A DNA stretch of 64,000 nucleotides from Armatimonas rosea (GCF_014202505.1 NZ_JACHGW010000001.1:1302001-1366000), one strand, 5' to 3'; counted from the stretch's first letter, positions 17,688 to 26,623 are shown. Translations and numbers: made by a program. Notes: a model not told the origin generated them from the letters alone.

Positions 17688-18653
17688 TTGGAAAACATGA
17701 CTATCCAAGAGTTTGAGCAGTTTCTTGCCGAGCTCGACGACAATATAGCCAAGCTGGATCAAGCCGCACAGCGTACGGACAACGCGGCGGCGGCGGCTGA
17801 GGTGCAGAAACTGCGCGCCCAGCGAGATGGCTACGTGGAACGATTCTTTGATAAGCTGACCCCCTGGGACAATGTCCTGCTGGCACGCCACGCCCAGCGG
17901 CCCTACGCGCTCGACTACATCAGCACGATCTGCGATGACTTTATCGAGCTGCACGGGGACCGGCTCTTCGGCGACGACGGCGCATTGGTGGGCGGTTTCG
18001 CACGCCTCGCCGGGCAGAGCGTGATGGTGCTCGGGCAGCAAAAGGGCCGCGATTTAAAAGAGCGTCAGAAACGCAACTTCGGCTACATGAAGCCCGAGGG
18101 CTATCGGAAAGCCCTGCGCCTGATGCAGCTCGCCGGCAAGTTCACCAAGCCCGTGGTCTCGTTTGTGGACACCCCCGGCGCCGACCCCAATGTGCCCTCC
18201 GAGGAGCGCGGCATCTCCGAGGCGATCGCCCGCAACCTCCGTGAGCTCGCCGTGCTTCCCACGCCCACTATCGCTATCGTGATCGGCGAGGGCGGCTCGG
18301 GTGGTGCACTTGGGATCGCGGTCGCGGACTGCGTCTTGATGCTGGAGCATAGCTTCTACTCCGTGATCGCCCCCGAGGGCTGCGCCGCGATTATCGCCCG
18401 CGATGCCACCAAGGGAAGCGACGCCGCGCGCTGGATGAAGGTCACGGCGCACGATGCGCTCGCGCTGGGCCTGATCGATGGCGTGATCAAAGAGCCGCTC
18501 GGCGGCGCCCACCGCGACCCCGCCGCCACCGCAGAAGCCATCCGCGACGCGATCACCGCCGCCCTCGCCGAGCTCACCCCGCTCACCACAGATGCGCTCC
18601 TCGCCCGCCGGGCCACACGCCTGCGCGGCATGGGGCGGTTTACCGACATTTAA
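17688..18653 (+). CDS. accA: Acetyl-CoA carboxylase carboxyltransferase subunit alpha
   Basis: This is the partner of AccD in the carboxyltransferase heterotetramer. Typical signatures are 'LHGDRLFGDDGALVGGFA', 'GRDLKERQKRNFGYMKPEGY', 'FVDTPGADPNVPSEERG', 'IGEGGSGGALGIAVAD' and 'YSVIAPEGCAAI'. The length of 321 residues matches the family. The start may be the TTG at 17688 or the ATG three codons later at 17697, and neither has a strong ribosome-binding site. Translation is probably coupled to accD, whose stop is only a few bases upstream. A palindromic repeat follows the stop. Confidence 0.96.
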   Translation: MENMTIQEFEQFLAELDDNIAKLDQAAQRTDNAAAAAEVQKLRAQRDGYVERFFDKLTPWDNVLLARHAQRPYALDYISTICDDFIELHGDRLFGDDGALVGGFARLAGQSVMVLGQQKGRDLKERQKRNFGYMKPEGYRKALRLMQLAGKFTKPVVSFVDTPGADPNVPSEERGISEAIARNLRELAVLPTPTIAIVIGEGGSGGALGIAVADCVLMLEHSFYSVIAPEGCAAIIARDATKGSDAARWMKVTAHDALALGLIDGVIKEPLGGAHRDPAATAEAIRDAITAALAELTPLTTDALLARRATRLRGMGRFTDI

Positions 18654-18656
18654 CAT

Positions 18657-18733
18657 CCCCCCGGCGGCACCACCGCCGACCCCCTTCGCCACACCCAGAG
18701 GGTACCCGCCTCGTTCCGAGGGGCGAAGGGGGT
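18657..18733. repeat. Palindromic intergenic element, family B copy 2
   Basis: Bases 18657-18684 are an inverted, nearly identical (26 of 28) copy of 2995-3022. They overlap a second inverted repeat with perfect 12-bp arms, ACCCCCTTCGCC (18679-18690) and 18722-18733. The element lies between the convergent ends of accA and the gene at 18744. Confidence 0.75.
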
Positions 18734-18743
18734 AAGAGGTCGA

Positions 18744-19214
18744 TTAACGCTTGACGAGGTCGTACTCCAGCGCGAGGCCACCAGGGACGCGGCGAATCCA
18801 GAACTCAATGGCAAGGTCGGAGTAGTCTTCGGCCATCATAAGCCAGGTTGTAGCGATTCCTGCGTAGAGGCTGGAATCGTAGTGAGAGGCGGAGATACCG
18901 GAAAAGTCTCGTGGCTTGCTTTCCTGCATCCACCCGTCTTCCAAAAAAATCCTAGAGACACGGTAGAAGACGACCTCATTGCTGTGGGTGATCGGGGCGA
19001 GGTGGGTTTGCCAGTTCCATTCAGGATCGTTAAGAAACGTGGTGTTGTAGCTTCCGTTGGTGGCAATCCCGAGACGAATCAGCGAGCAGGCTTTTTCTCT
19101 GTCCACGACGAAGAGGCAGTCCACGGCATCCTCGATTCGACCTTCGCCTATCAAGCTGACGACCTCGCGCAGAATCGCAATTAGCTCGGTTTCGTTAGTT
19201 CCCACACGCATCAT
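18744..19214 (-). CDS. Hypothetical protein
   Basis: This 156-residue acidic protein has no motif I can name with confidence. Its N-terminus is a helix ('ELIAILREVVSLIGEGRIED') and the remainder alternates strands and helices. The size and composition resemble small cytoplasmic immunity-like or regulatory proteins, but that is only an impression. The start is one of two adjacent ATGs (19214, 19211), about 9 bp after the stop of the DUF1080 gene on the same strand, suggesting it ends the glycoside hydrolase operon. Codon use is less GC-rich than its neighbours, which may indicate a later arrival. Confidence 0.65.
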   Translation of the reverse strand: MMRVGTNETELIAILREVVSLIGEGRIEDAVDCLFVVDREKACSLIRLGIATNGSYNTTFLNDPEWNWQTHLAPITHSNEVVFYRVSRIFLEDGWMQESKPRDFSGISASHYDSSLYAGIATTWLMMAEDYSDLAIEFWIRRVPGGLALEYDLVKR

Positions 19215-19223
19215 GCGACGAGA

Positions 19224-19901
19224 CTACTTCGGTTTTGGCACGGGCGGAACGGGGATTGAGGCCTTGGCTTCGTCGGGGGTGAGGGGGCGGATTTGGATGT
19301 CCTTGATCCCAGCGACTGTGTTGTAGCAGGCGATTCCCAGCGGGCGTGATGCCTCCACCTCGGAGCGGATGCCGATCTTGCGACCCTTTGTCTCGACCCC
19401 CACCACTTGCTTGTCGTCGATCCAGGCGGCGATGCCGCGCTCGCTGACCCGGACACGGATCTTGTACCAGCGCTTGTTGGTGAACTCCATGAACCGCGCG
19501 GTCTCGTTTCGGGCGGCGTCCTTGCCATCGAGGCTGGAGAGCCCGACCACCCCGCCGTTCCAGCCGCCGACAATGAAGCTGCACGGATCGTCTTTGACCG
19601 GGAAGGTCAGGCCGCAGAAGAAGTCGTTGCCGTCGATGCGCTGGGCTTGGAGAGAAATCTCGTAGTTGAGCTTGGGGAGCGCTGCCGTGTCGCCGGTCCA
19701 GGTGATCCCGGTCATCTCATCCCCCTTGGCCAGGACAATCATGCCGTCTTTGACTGTGACCGAGCCTTCGTCACCGAACGGCGTGCTCTTCCAGTTCGTG
19801 AGGGTCTTGCCATCGAAGAGAGACTTCGTGGGCGGGGCGACCTGGGCGTAGAGCGGCACTACGGTAAGGGCGGCGAGGCTGAGCAGAGCGAGTCGTTTCA
19901 T
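19224..19901 (-). CDS. DUF1080 (LamG-like) secreted protein
   Basis: A signal peptide (MKRLALLSLAALTVVPLYAQ) is followed by a concanavalin-like DUF1080 domain ('KSLFDGKTLTNWKS', 'DGMIVLAKGDEMTGITWTG', 'FVIGG'-like core 'CSFIVGGWNGGVVGLSSLDG'). In Planctomycetota and relatives these 3-keto-disaccharide hydrolase-like domains occur in secreted polysaccharide-degrading proteins. The 225-residue length is one domain. It starts 6 bp after the glycoside hydrolase gene stop, so both are likely exported together and act on the same glycan. Direct catalytic residues are not assigned. Confidence 0.88.
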   Translation of the reverse strand: MKRLALLSLAALTVVPLYAQVAPPTKSLFDGKTLTNWKSTPFGDEGSVTVKDGMIVLAKGDEMTGITWTGDTAALPKLNYEISLQAQRIDGNDFFCGLTFPVKDDPCSFIVGGWNGGVVGLSSLDGKDAARNETARFMEFTNKRWYKIRVRVSERGIAAWIDDKQVVGVETKGRKIGIRSEVEASRPLGIACYNTVAGIKDIQIRPLTPDEAKASIPVPPVPKPK

Positions 19902-19907
19902 TTGATC

Positions 19908-22571
19908 CTATTTCTCAATCAGGTAGTAGAGCGTGTCGGGGCGCAGGAGGATGGTCTTGGCAGTGCCGAGCTTGGCGACCGGGTAGCCATTGGCATCTAG
20001 CGCCGTAACCGTGAGCGAGGCGGCATCGGGGCGGGTGAGGTTGACCGTGCCATTGAGGTTCTTGACGAGAATCGGGGCACCGCCGAGGCTCTCGATCCGC
20101 TGGAGCCCCTTGTCGCCGGGCGCGGTCTTCCAGCCCCAGTTCTTGTCCTCAGACATCACCTGGAGCAGGAGCTTTTTGGACGTGGCGATCGGCAGGCCAT
20201 CCAGGCTCACCAGGGTGATCGCACCGTAGTCGAGCTGGCTGGTGATGGTCATTCCGGGCAGGCTCACAGTGCCCGCATCAGCGAGGAAGCCCAGGAGGCC
20301 ATTGGCCTGTGGCGCGGCGATCACAGCGCGGCCACTGCCCCAGTTCCAGGCCAGCTCCCCGGTCGCGCTTCTTGCCACTTTCTTCGCGCGGTCGATTCCC
20401 GCAAGGCTGCCCAGCTTCGATGGTGCTCCGGCCTCGGAGATATTGGCACGCACCTGCCCGACCAAGTAGGCCAGCGGGTCGAGCGAGGGCAGTGTGTCTA
20501 GGGATTTGGTCTGGCCGCTTGGGAGATCGGCGGCGCGCAGGGCATCGAGGTTGACCGGGGCGCTGACCGGGGCACCTTGCAGCGCGAAGAGGCTGGCCTG
20601 CTTCAGGTTCACCTCGATAACGGTCGGGCCGGTCTTGACCAAGCCCTTGCGGAAGATCAGGGCGGCGGCGGGGGACTGGCCCAGCACACTCGGGACTTGC
20701 AGGTCGAACTTGCCGTGCTGCTGGCTCCAGCTCGGGCCGGAGAGGGCAAAGAAGTGGATCGCACTGGAGCCCTGGAGCGCGCCGTAGGCCGCCGCAAGGA
20801 TCGGCAGGTCGGCGCGGTAGCGGTTGGGCATGGGCCAGTTCACCTCGGAGACCATCGACGGTAGCCCGTTCCACTTGAGGTCAAAGAGTGGCAAGCCTTC
20901 GTCGGGCGACTTCAGCGCGGACTTATCCTCATACAGATCCCCGACACTCAGGCTGTAGCTGGCGCGTGGCCCCTCGTGCTTGCCGCCGAAGTAGCCATGG
21001 CGGTCCATCGCATCCAGACCCGTGTTGCTCCACTTGTCCAGCGGCCCCAGGAACCGCGCCTCACCCGTCACCCAGTTCGAGCCGTAGACACTGGCCTGAA
21101 AGCCGAGCTCGGTCTTGAGGTACTGGGCCGTGCTATCAAAGAACGCCCGCTGGCTCTGTGCCAGAAACGCGACCGTGTCTTGCGAGCGCAGGCTGCGCTG
21201 ATTCCCGAGGTTCCAGATCGGCAGGAACGCCGCACGCCCCTCGGTGGGCTTGTCTTTGGCATCGGGCTGCTTCCACGCCGCCAGGGCTGCCTCGACCGAG
21301 CCGTACTTCTTTGCCAGCCACTGCCCGAACTGCTTCTCTAAGAGCGCCATCTGTGGCGGGGGGATACTGTCGTAGGAGAAGGTCCAGAACAGGTAGCTGT
21401 CCTCGTTGCAGAGCTCGGTCAGGGCCACGGCGGGGTCGCGGCCCAGAGGCTCGCCGCTCGGGTTTGGGGCCGTGAGGAGGGTCTTCCACCAGCTCCGGTA
21501 GATCGCCTGAAACTCCGGGTTGAAGAAGAGCAGGGAGAAGGGCTTCTTGCCCGGGGTATAGCCCGCCAGCGAGTCGCCCGCGGGGATCTCCAGCCAGAGC
21601 GGGAAGTAGATCGAGAGGCAGGAGTAGATTCCCTCGCTCTTGAGCGCGGCCACGAAGCGCTGCAGGCCCGCGAGCTTCTCGGGGTCTATCGCGCGGAAGT
21701 TGTCGTCCTTCCAGAGCGCCCCATGGATCCGCACGAGGTTCACGCCTTTCTTCGCCAGGTCCCGCGCCAGGTAGCGCAGCGCTGCCGGGGGCATGCGGGT
21801 GAGCTCGCCGCCGGCATTGACCGCCCAGAAGCGCTCGGGCTGGCCGGTCTTGCTGTGCACAAAGCTCTCGCCCTTGCGGACAATAAACCCATTTTCGCCC
21901 GCGACTTTTTCATTGAGCCCACGCAGGTCGAGTGAGGTGGGCTGGAACGCATCTAAGTCGGGCTCGAAGGCAAACCAGCCGGGCTCGGTCCGGTTGAGCT
22001 TCTCGCCAGGCTTGCTCTTGCCGCGCGGGAGAAACGGGACCTTGGTGAGCACGAAGCAGTCGAAGGCCGCCGCGCCATTGTTCTCGGTCAGCTCGATGCG
22101 GAGCGTGTGCTTCCCCGCCGTGAGAGAGACCGTCCCCGCCCCGACCCAGTTCGCCCCCACAAACTGCCGAATCGATGCGTCATCGAGGAGGGCGGGGTCT
22201 TTCCCCACGAACTGCCAGGGCTGCTGGTCGAAGCGCCAGCGGAAGGGGCCGTGCTTCCAGAACTTGCGGGCGTAGAAGTCGTAGCTCCCCGCGCTGGGAG
22301 TTGTGACCTCGTACTCTAGAAACAGCGGCAGGCTCCGGGGCCCCTCCGCCCCGATCCAGGCCCCGCCGGAGAGAACGGCCTTCTCGGTGTCGTTGGCGGG
22401 CATAAACGAGTGGCGTGCGGGAAAGTTGGTCGCTCGGGGGCTCTCCGCCTCGAACCAGACAAAATCGCCCCCCCCGCCCCCAATCTTGGGGGAGCCTGGG
22501 TTTTGAGCACGCGCACACGCTCCAGTCAGGAGCCCCAACGCCATCGCCAGAAAAACAGTCCCTCGTCGCAT
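19908..22571 (-). CDS. Large secreted glycoside hydrolase (GH-A clan-like) with N-terminal CBM-like domain
   Basis: The ATG at 22571 gives 887 residues with a signal peptide whose 'GLLTGACA' could be a lipoprotein box. Residues ~30-160 look like a carbohydrate-binding beta-sandwich ('WFEAESPRATNFPARHSF', 'LTAGKHTLRIELTENNGAA'). A TIM-barrel cellulase-like domain follows ('FWAVNAGGELTRMPPAALR', 'GVNLVRIHGAL'). Candidate catalytic glutamates are in 'LTELCNEDS' (acid/base) and 'SMVSEVNWP' (nucleophile), the pattern of clan GH-A. A C-terminal beta region completes it. The substrate is unknown. It leads an operon with the DUF1080 gene. Another in-frame ATG lies at 22598. Confidence 0.8.
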   Translation of the reverse strand: MRRGTVFLAMALGLLTGACARAQNPGSPKIGGGGGDFVWFEAESPRATNFPARHSFMPANDTEKAVLSGGAWIGAEGPRSLPLFLEYEVTTPSAGSYDFYARKFWKHGPFRWRFDQQPWQFVGKDPALLDDASIRQFVGANWVGAGTVSLTAGKHTLRIELTENNGAAAFDCFVLTKVPFLPRGKSKPGEKLNRTEPGWFAFEPDLDAFQPTSLDLRGLNEKVAGENGFIVRKGESFVHSKTGQPERFWAVNAGGELTRMPPAALRYLARDLAKKGVNLVRIHGALWKDDNFRAIDPEKLAGLQRFVAALKSEGIYSCLSIYFPLWLEIPAGDSLAGYTPGKKPFSLLFFNPEFQAIYRSWWKTLLTAPNPSGEPLGRDPAVALTELCNEDSYLFWTFSYDSIPPPQMALLEKQFGQWLAKKYGSVEAALAAWKQPDAKDKPTEGRAAFLPIWNLGNQRSLRSQDTVAFLAQSQRAFFDSTAQYLKTELGFQASVYGSNWVTGEARFLGPLDKWSNTGLDAMDRHGYFGGKHEGPRASYSLSVGDLYEDKSALKSPDEGLPLFDLKWNGLPSMVSEVNWPMPNRYRADLPILAAAYGALQGSSAIHFFALSGPSWSQQHGKFDLQVPSVLGQSPAAALIFRKGLVKTGPTVIEVNLKQASLFALQGAPVSAPVNLDALRAADLPSGQTKSLDTLPSLDPLAYLVGQVRANISEAGAPSKLGSLAGIDRAKKVARSATGELAWNWGSGRAVIAAPQANGLLGFLADAGTVSLPGMTITSQLDYGAITLVSLDGLPIATSKKLLLQVMSEDKNWGWKTAPGDKGLQRIESLGGAPILVKNLNGTVNLTRPDAASLTVTALDANGYPVAKLGTAKTILLRPDTLYYLIEK

Positions 22572-22627
22572 GGTTGTTATCGTACCCGAACGAGACACGG
22601 CGTTCTAGCAAACGCGGTCCACGGGAC

Positions 22628-23920
22628 TTAGGCCGCTTTCGGGAGGTTTCGCGGATGGTCCCGCTCTTCGTCGAGGGCGCGTCGTGCCTCGGTCAGGAGC
22701 TCTTGGGCCGTGCGGCCCTGCTCGGGGTGCCAGGCGGTGCCGGTGACAATGCGTAGGGGGAGGTGGACCTGGGGACCCACATCCTCTAGAACACTGGTCA
22801 GGCGGCGTGCGGCGACCTCGACCTGAGGTCCCGTTCCCCCGAGGACTGCCAGGAGCGTGCTTCCCTCGCCGCGGCCCGCCATGTCCATCCGGCGGATCGA
22901 TGTTCGTAGCCGATTGCCACAGGCCTCCATGGCTTCGTCGTAGGCGCGCCCGCTACTGGGAATACCCTGGATCTGGAACTGGATCACCGAGATGGGCATG
23001 CCCGCTCGGACAGCACGTGAGATGCCCTCATCGAGGCGCGCCACGAGGTGCTCGTAGGTGTAGAGGCCGGTGTAGGGATCGACAATCGAGTGCTCACGCT
23101 GGCGCCGGCGGTCGTAGGCCTCGGCCTCCCCGAGGAGCTTGCCGAGCCGGTCTACCGCCTTGCGCAGGGTCACCGAGACATAGTTACAGGAGACACTGAG
23201 CTTGGTGGCGATCTCGGTCTGGTTGAGGTTGCGGAAGTAGAACTCGTAGACCACTTGCTGCTCAAAGGGCCGGAGCCGCTGGATGAGCTGGCGCAGGACA
23301 ATGCGGTTCTCCACATGGATCGCCATCGGCTCGTCGTCGTCGTCGATGGACTCCAAGATGCCGTCGTAGTCCCCGCCCGCGCTATCGTCGTAGGAGACCA
23401 CCCGGAAGGTACCCCGCGATGCCTGGATCTCCTCGACCGTCTCCACGGGGATCGCGAGGACGGCCGCGATCTCGCCCGACGTGGGCTCGCGCTCCAGCTG
23501 GGCGGTGAGCTGCTCGATGGCGCGCTCCAGGCGCCCCGCAGTCTCCTGGAGCCAGGCGGGCTCGCGGATCATGCGGCTGCGGTCGCGGAGAAAGTGCCGG
23601 ATGGCCCCCCCGATAAAGTGGGTTGCGTAGGTGGAGAAGCGGACACCCTTGCCGGGGTCGTAGTACTCTAGGGCAGAGAGGAGGCCCAGATAGCCTTCCT
23701 GCGCGAGGTCCTCCAGCGGCTCTCCCGTGCCTAAAAACTTCCGTGCCACCGACTCCACAAGGGGGCCGTGAGCGCGTGCAATCTTCTCGCGGAGTACCGG
23801 AAGGGGGAGATCGCCCAAGGAGCGACCACCCCCCTCGCCACGGCGGCGTGCGTACTCCTGGAGCCAGCGGTGTAGTGTTGCTTCGGCAACAGGTTTGGTG
23901 CCATCAGTTAAGAGAGCCAT
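22628..23920 (-). CDS. Sigma-70 factor (SigB/FliA type) fused to a degenerate GGDEF-like domain
   Basis: From the ATG at 23920 the protein is 430 residues. Sigma region 2 is at about 45-115 ('EPLEDLAQEGYLGLLSALEY', 'FSTYATHFIGGAIRHFLRD'), region 3 at 115-190 ('LTAQLEREPTSGEIAAVLAI') and region 4 at 200-260 ('NLNQTEIATKLSVSCNYVSV'). Residues ~275-425 resemble a diguanylate cyclase domain: 'DPYTGLYTYEHLVARLDEG' at the start and 'TAQELLTEARRAL' at the end. The GGDEF loop reads 'GEGSTLL', so it cannot be an active cyclase. It is divergent from pilT. A start at 24043 would add 41 residues and overlap the pilT start. Confidence 0.85.
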   Translation of the reverse strand: MALLTDGTKPVAEATLHRWLQEYARRRGEGGGRSLGDLPLPVLREKIARAHGPLVESVARKFLGTGEPLEDLAQEGYLGLLSALEYYDPGKGVRFSTYATHFIGGAIRHFLRDRSRMIREPAWLQETAGRLERAIEQLTAQLEREPTSGEIAAVLAIPVETVEEIQASRGTFRVVSYDDSAGGDYDGILESIDDDDEPMAIHVENRIVLRQLIQRLRPFEQQVVYEFYFRNLNQTEIATKLSVSCNYVSVTLRKAVDRLGKLLGEAEAYDRRRQREHSIVDPYTGLYTYEHLVARLDEGISRAVRAGMPISVIQFQIQGIPSSGRAYDEAMEACGNRLRTSIRRMDMAGRGEGSTLLAVLGGTGPQVEVAARRLTSVLEDVGPQVHLPLRIVTGTAWHPEQGRTAQELLTEARRALDEERDHPRNLPKAA

Positions 23921-24041
23921 AAGCTTATGTTCTTTATCGGCTTGTATCGCTGGTTTTTCCAGTCCCTTTTTTCGGAAGGGCTTTGGGAAATCCCGAATCA
24001 AAGCCTGAAGATTATGCGAGAGTACTCCGAAAATCTTGAGC

Positions 24042-25334
24042 ATGAACTCGATTCTCCCTGACGACGACTTGGCACCACTGCTGCCGACCGCCGGCTCACC
24101 ACGCCCGGCTGCGACCAACGCCCCGGCTGCTCTGGACGGGACACAGATGCTCCGTGGCCTCCTGGAAGATGGGGCTCTGCTCATGCCTCCAGGGAGCTCC
24201 CACGCCGCGTCCTTGGGACTGGAAAGCTTCGACGATAACCGTAGCGCTGCCTCCAGTGTCACCCCCCTGGCCGATACGCATATCGATGACATCCTGCGCT
24301 ACAGCCAGCAGGTGAAGGCGTCGGATATCCACCTGACCGTGAACCTGCCCCCGATGATCCGCGTCGATGGCAAGCTGATCCCGACGCCTTGGGAGACGGT
24401 CACCCCGCGTGAGGCCCAGCGCCTGATCTACGATATCCTGCTCTCCGACCAGATCGAGCGCTACGAGCGCACCAAGGAGCTGGACTTTTCCTACGGCGTG
24501 CATGGGGTGGGGCGCTTCCGCTTCAATGTCTACCGACAGCGTGGCTCGGTGGGGTGTGCGATGCGTGCCATTCCCGCCAAGATCCCCTCGCTGGAGTCGC
24601 TGCGCCTGCCCCCCGTGCTCAAGGAGCTCACCAAGAAGCACTCAGGCGTGATCCTCGTGACCGGTCCCACCGGCTCCGGAAAGTCGACAACAATTGCGTC
24701 GATGATCGATGTGATCAACGCCGAGCGCCCGGTGCACATCCTGACCATGGAGGACCCGATCGAGTACATCCACCAGCACAAAGTTGGGATGGTCAACCAG
24801 CGCGAGATTGGGCAGGACTCCGAGTCGTTTGCCAACTGTATCCGCGCCGCCCTTCGTGAGGACCCCGATATCATCCTGGTCGGTGAGATGCGTGATAAAG
24901 AGACCATCGCCGCAGCACTGACCCTTGCGGAGACGGGCCACCTGGTCTTTGGGACGCTCCACACCCGCAGCGCCCCCGCAACAGTCGACCGTATTATCGA
25001 TGTCTTTCCCGCTGACCAGCAGGACCAGATCCGGGTGATGTTTGCCGGCTCGCTCCAGGCCGTGGTTGCCCAGCAGCTCCTTCCGCAAGTGGGGGGGGGA
25101 CGTGTTGCCGCCATTGAGATCATGGTCGCCACCGCCGCGATCCGCAACCTGATCCGTGAGGGCAAGAGCCACCAGCTCCTGAGCTCGATCGAGACCGGTG
25201 CCCAGTACGGCATGCAGCAGATGGACAAGGTCCTGGCAGAGCTTCACCGCTCCGGGATGGTCACGATGGAAGAGGCTGCCACCCGCTGTAACGACCGCGA
25301 TAACTTTATGCGCCACCTTAAGGGAGGGAACTAA
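24042..25334 (+). CDS. pilT: Type IV pilus retraction ATPase
   Basis: PilT powers pilus retraction in twitching motility. The core starts near residue 85 ('DILRYSQQVKASDIHLTVNL', 'PPMIRVDGKL') and carries Walker A 'TGPTGSGKSTT', an Asp box, Walker B 'DIILVGEMRDKETIAAAL' and the His box 'FGTLHTRSAPATVDRIIDVF'. The N-terminal 80 residues are a Pro/Ala-rich extension longer than usual. The ATG at 24042 is preferred, with a TTG two codons upstream possible. pilC follows after 6 bp. The promoter must lie in the 121-bp gap shared with the divergent sigma/GGDEF gene. Confidence 0.95.
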   Translation: MNSILPDDDLAPLLPTAGSPRPAATNAPAALDGTQMLRGLLEDGALLMPPGSSHAASLGLESFDDNRSAASSVTPLADTHIDDILRYSQQVKASDIHLTVNLPPMIRVDGKLIPTPWETVTPREAQRLIYDILLSDQIERYERTKELDFSYGVHGVGRFRFNVYRQRGSVGCAMRAIPAKIPSLESLRLPPVLKELTKKHSGVILVTGPTGSGKSTTIASMIDVINAERPVHILTMEDPIEYIHQHKVGMVNQREIGQDSESFANCIRAALREDPDIILVGEMRDKETIAAALTLAETGHLVFGTLHTRSAPATVDRIIDVFPADQQDQIRVMFAGSLQAVVAQQLLPQVGGGRVAAIEIMVATAAIRNLIREGKSHQLLSSIETGAQYGMQQMDKVLAELHRSGMVTMEEAATRCNDRDNFMRHLKGGN

Positions 25335-25340
25335 GCTTCC

Positions 25341-26555
25341 ATGCCAACATTTGTCTATGACGTAATCGACTCCTCGGGCAACAATGTCAAGGGGAAGATG
25401 GAGGCCGATAGCGAGGGAGCGGTCCTGAGCCGCCTCCATGAGCAGCGCCTCCATATCCTCAGTATCAGCGAGCAAAAAGCCAGCGCGTTCTCATCGGTGG
25501 GCAGCAAGAAGGCGATGGGGGCTCCCAAGCTCCAGTCTCTGGTGGTCTTCTCGCGGCAGTTTGCGACGATGGTCGATGCGGGGCTTGCGGTGCTCAAGTG
25601 CCTGGACATCCTGGAGCAACAGACCAAGGACCTCCCCCTGAAGCAGTCGCTCAACGCCATCAAGCGCGATGTCCAGACCGGTGTCTCGCTGGGCGATGCC
25701 ATGGCCAAGCACACCAACTGCTTCTCCAAGCTCTACATCAACATGATCCGCGCCGCCGAGCTGGGAGGTATCCTGGATACCATTCTTGACCGCCTGGCGC
25801 AGTTCCTCGAAAAAGAGCAGGAGATTCGTCAGAAGGTCAAGTCCGCCCTTACCTACCCGATCATTGTCTTGTGCTTCGCCATGATTATCCTGGCGGCGAT
25901 GTTCTTGTTCATCCTGCCGACCTTTAAGCAGATGTTTGCCGATATGGGGGCGCAGATGCCCGCCATGACCGAGGCGCTCTTTAACATGTCGGACTTCATG
26001 GTCCACAACTGGTATCTGTTTGTCTTTGCGCCGCTGTTTGCCGCCATTGCGATCAAGCAGTACGGCAAGACCCCCGACGGTGCCTATAAGATCGACCAGG
26101 TCAAGCTCAAGATCCCCATCATGGGAGAGATCGTCCTCAAGCTCTCCGTGGCGCGCTTCTGCCGCACGTTTGGTACGCTGCTGAGCTCCGGTGTCCCGAT
26201 GATGCGTGCGATCGAGATCGTGGCGGAGACTGCGGGCAACGAGGTGCTCTGCCGCGCGATCAACGATACCAAGATCGCTCTGCGGGAAGGAAGCCGCCTC
26301 TCGCCGCCACTGGTAAAGTCTGGCCTCTTCCCTCCGATGGTGACCCACATGATCGATATCGGTGAGGAGACCGGCCGCATGTCCGAGATGCTGGTCAAGG
26401 TCGCGGAGTTCTACGAGCAGGAAGTCGATGCGACCGTCAAGGCGCTCACCAGCTTGATCGAGCCGATCTTGATTGTCTTCCTCGGGGTGATCGTCGGGTT
26501 TATCGTGATCTCGATCATGGGGCCGATGTTCTCCATCATCAACCAGATCCGCTAA
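25341..26555 (+). CDS. pilC: Type IV pilus/type II secretion inner-membrane platform protein
   Basis: This 404-residue protein has two GspF repeats: cytoplasmic helical domains at about 65-190 ('LVVFSRQFATMVDAGLAVLK') and 270-390 ('VARFCRTFGTLLSSGVPMMR'), each followed by hydrophobic helices ('IIVLCFAMIILAAMFLFIL' and 'LIVFLGVIVGFIVISIMGP'). It anchors the pilus assembly ATPases in the inner membrane. The N-terminal 50 residues match the PilC N-terminus ('TFVYDVIDSSGNNVKGKMEA'). It forms an operon with pilT. Assembly ATPase pilB is not in the window. Confidence 0.95.
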   Translation: MPTFVYDVIDSSGNNVKGKMEADSEGAVLSRLHEQRLHILSISEQKASAFSSVGSKKAMGAPKLQSLVVFSRQFATMVDAGLAVLKCLDILEQQTKDLPLKQSLNAIKRDVQTGVSLGDAMAKHTNCFSKLYINMIRAAELGGILDTILDRLAQFLEKEQEIRQKVKSALTYPIIVLCFAMIILAAMFLFILPTFKQMFADMGAQMPAMTEALFNMSDFMVHNWYLFVFAPLFAAIAIKQYGKTPDGAYKIDQVKLKIPIMGEIVLKLSVARFCRTFGTLLSSGVPMMRAIEIVAETAGNEVLCRAINDTKIALREGSRLSPPLVKSGLFPPMVTHMIDIGEETGRMSEMLVKVAEFYEQEVDATVKALTSLIEPILIVFLGVIVGFIVISIMGPMFSIINQIR

Positions 26556-26592
26556 ACGCGCTCCAAAACTTAATCTGTCGTTTTCTTCACTG

Positions 26593-26623
26593 CCTCCCCT
26601 GTCCATTGCCTTGACAGGGGAGG
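26593..26623 (+). terminator. Perfect 11-bp inverted repeat after pilC (likely terminator)
   Basis: CCTCCCCTGTC (26593-26603) pairs with GACAGGGGAGG (26613-26623) around a 9-nt loop. It is followed by TTGGTGT rather than a clean T-run, so termination may be partial or factor-assisted. It lies between pilC and the histidine kinase gene. Confidence 0.55.
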
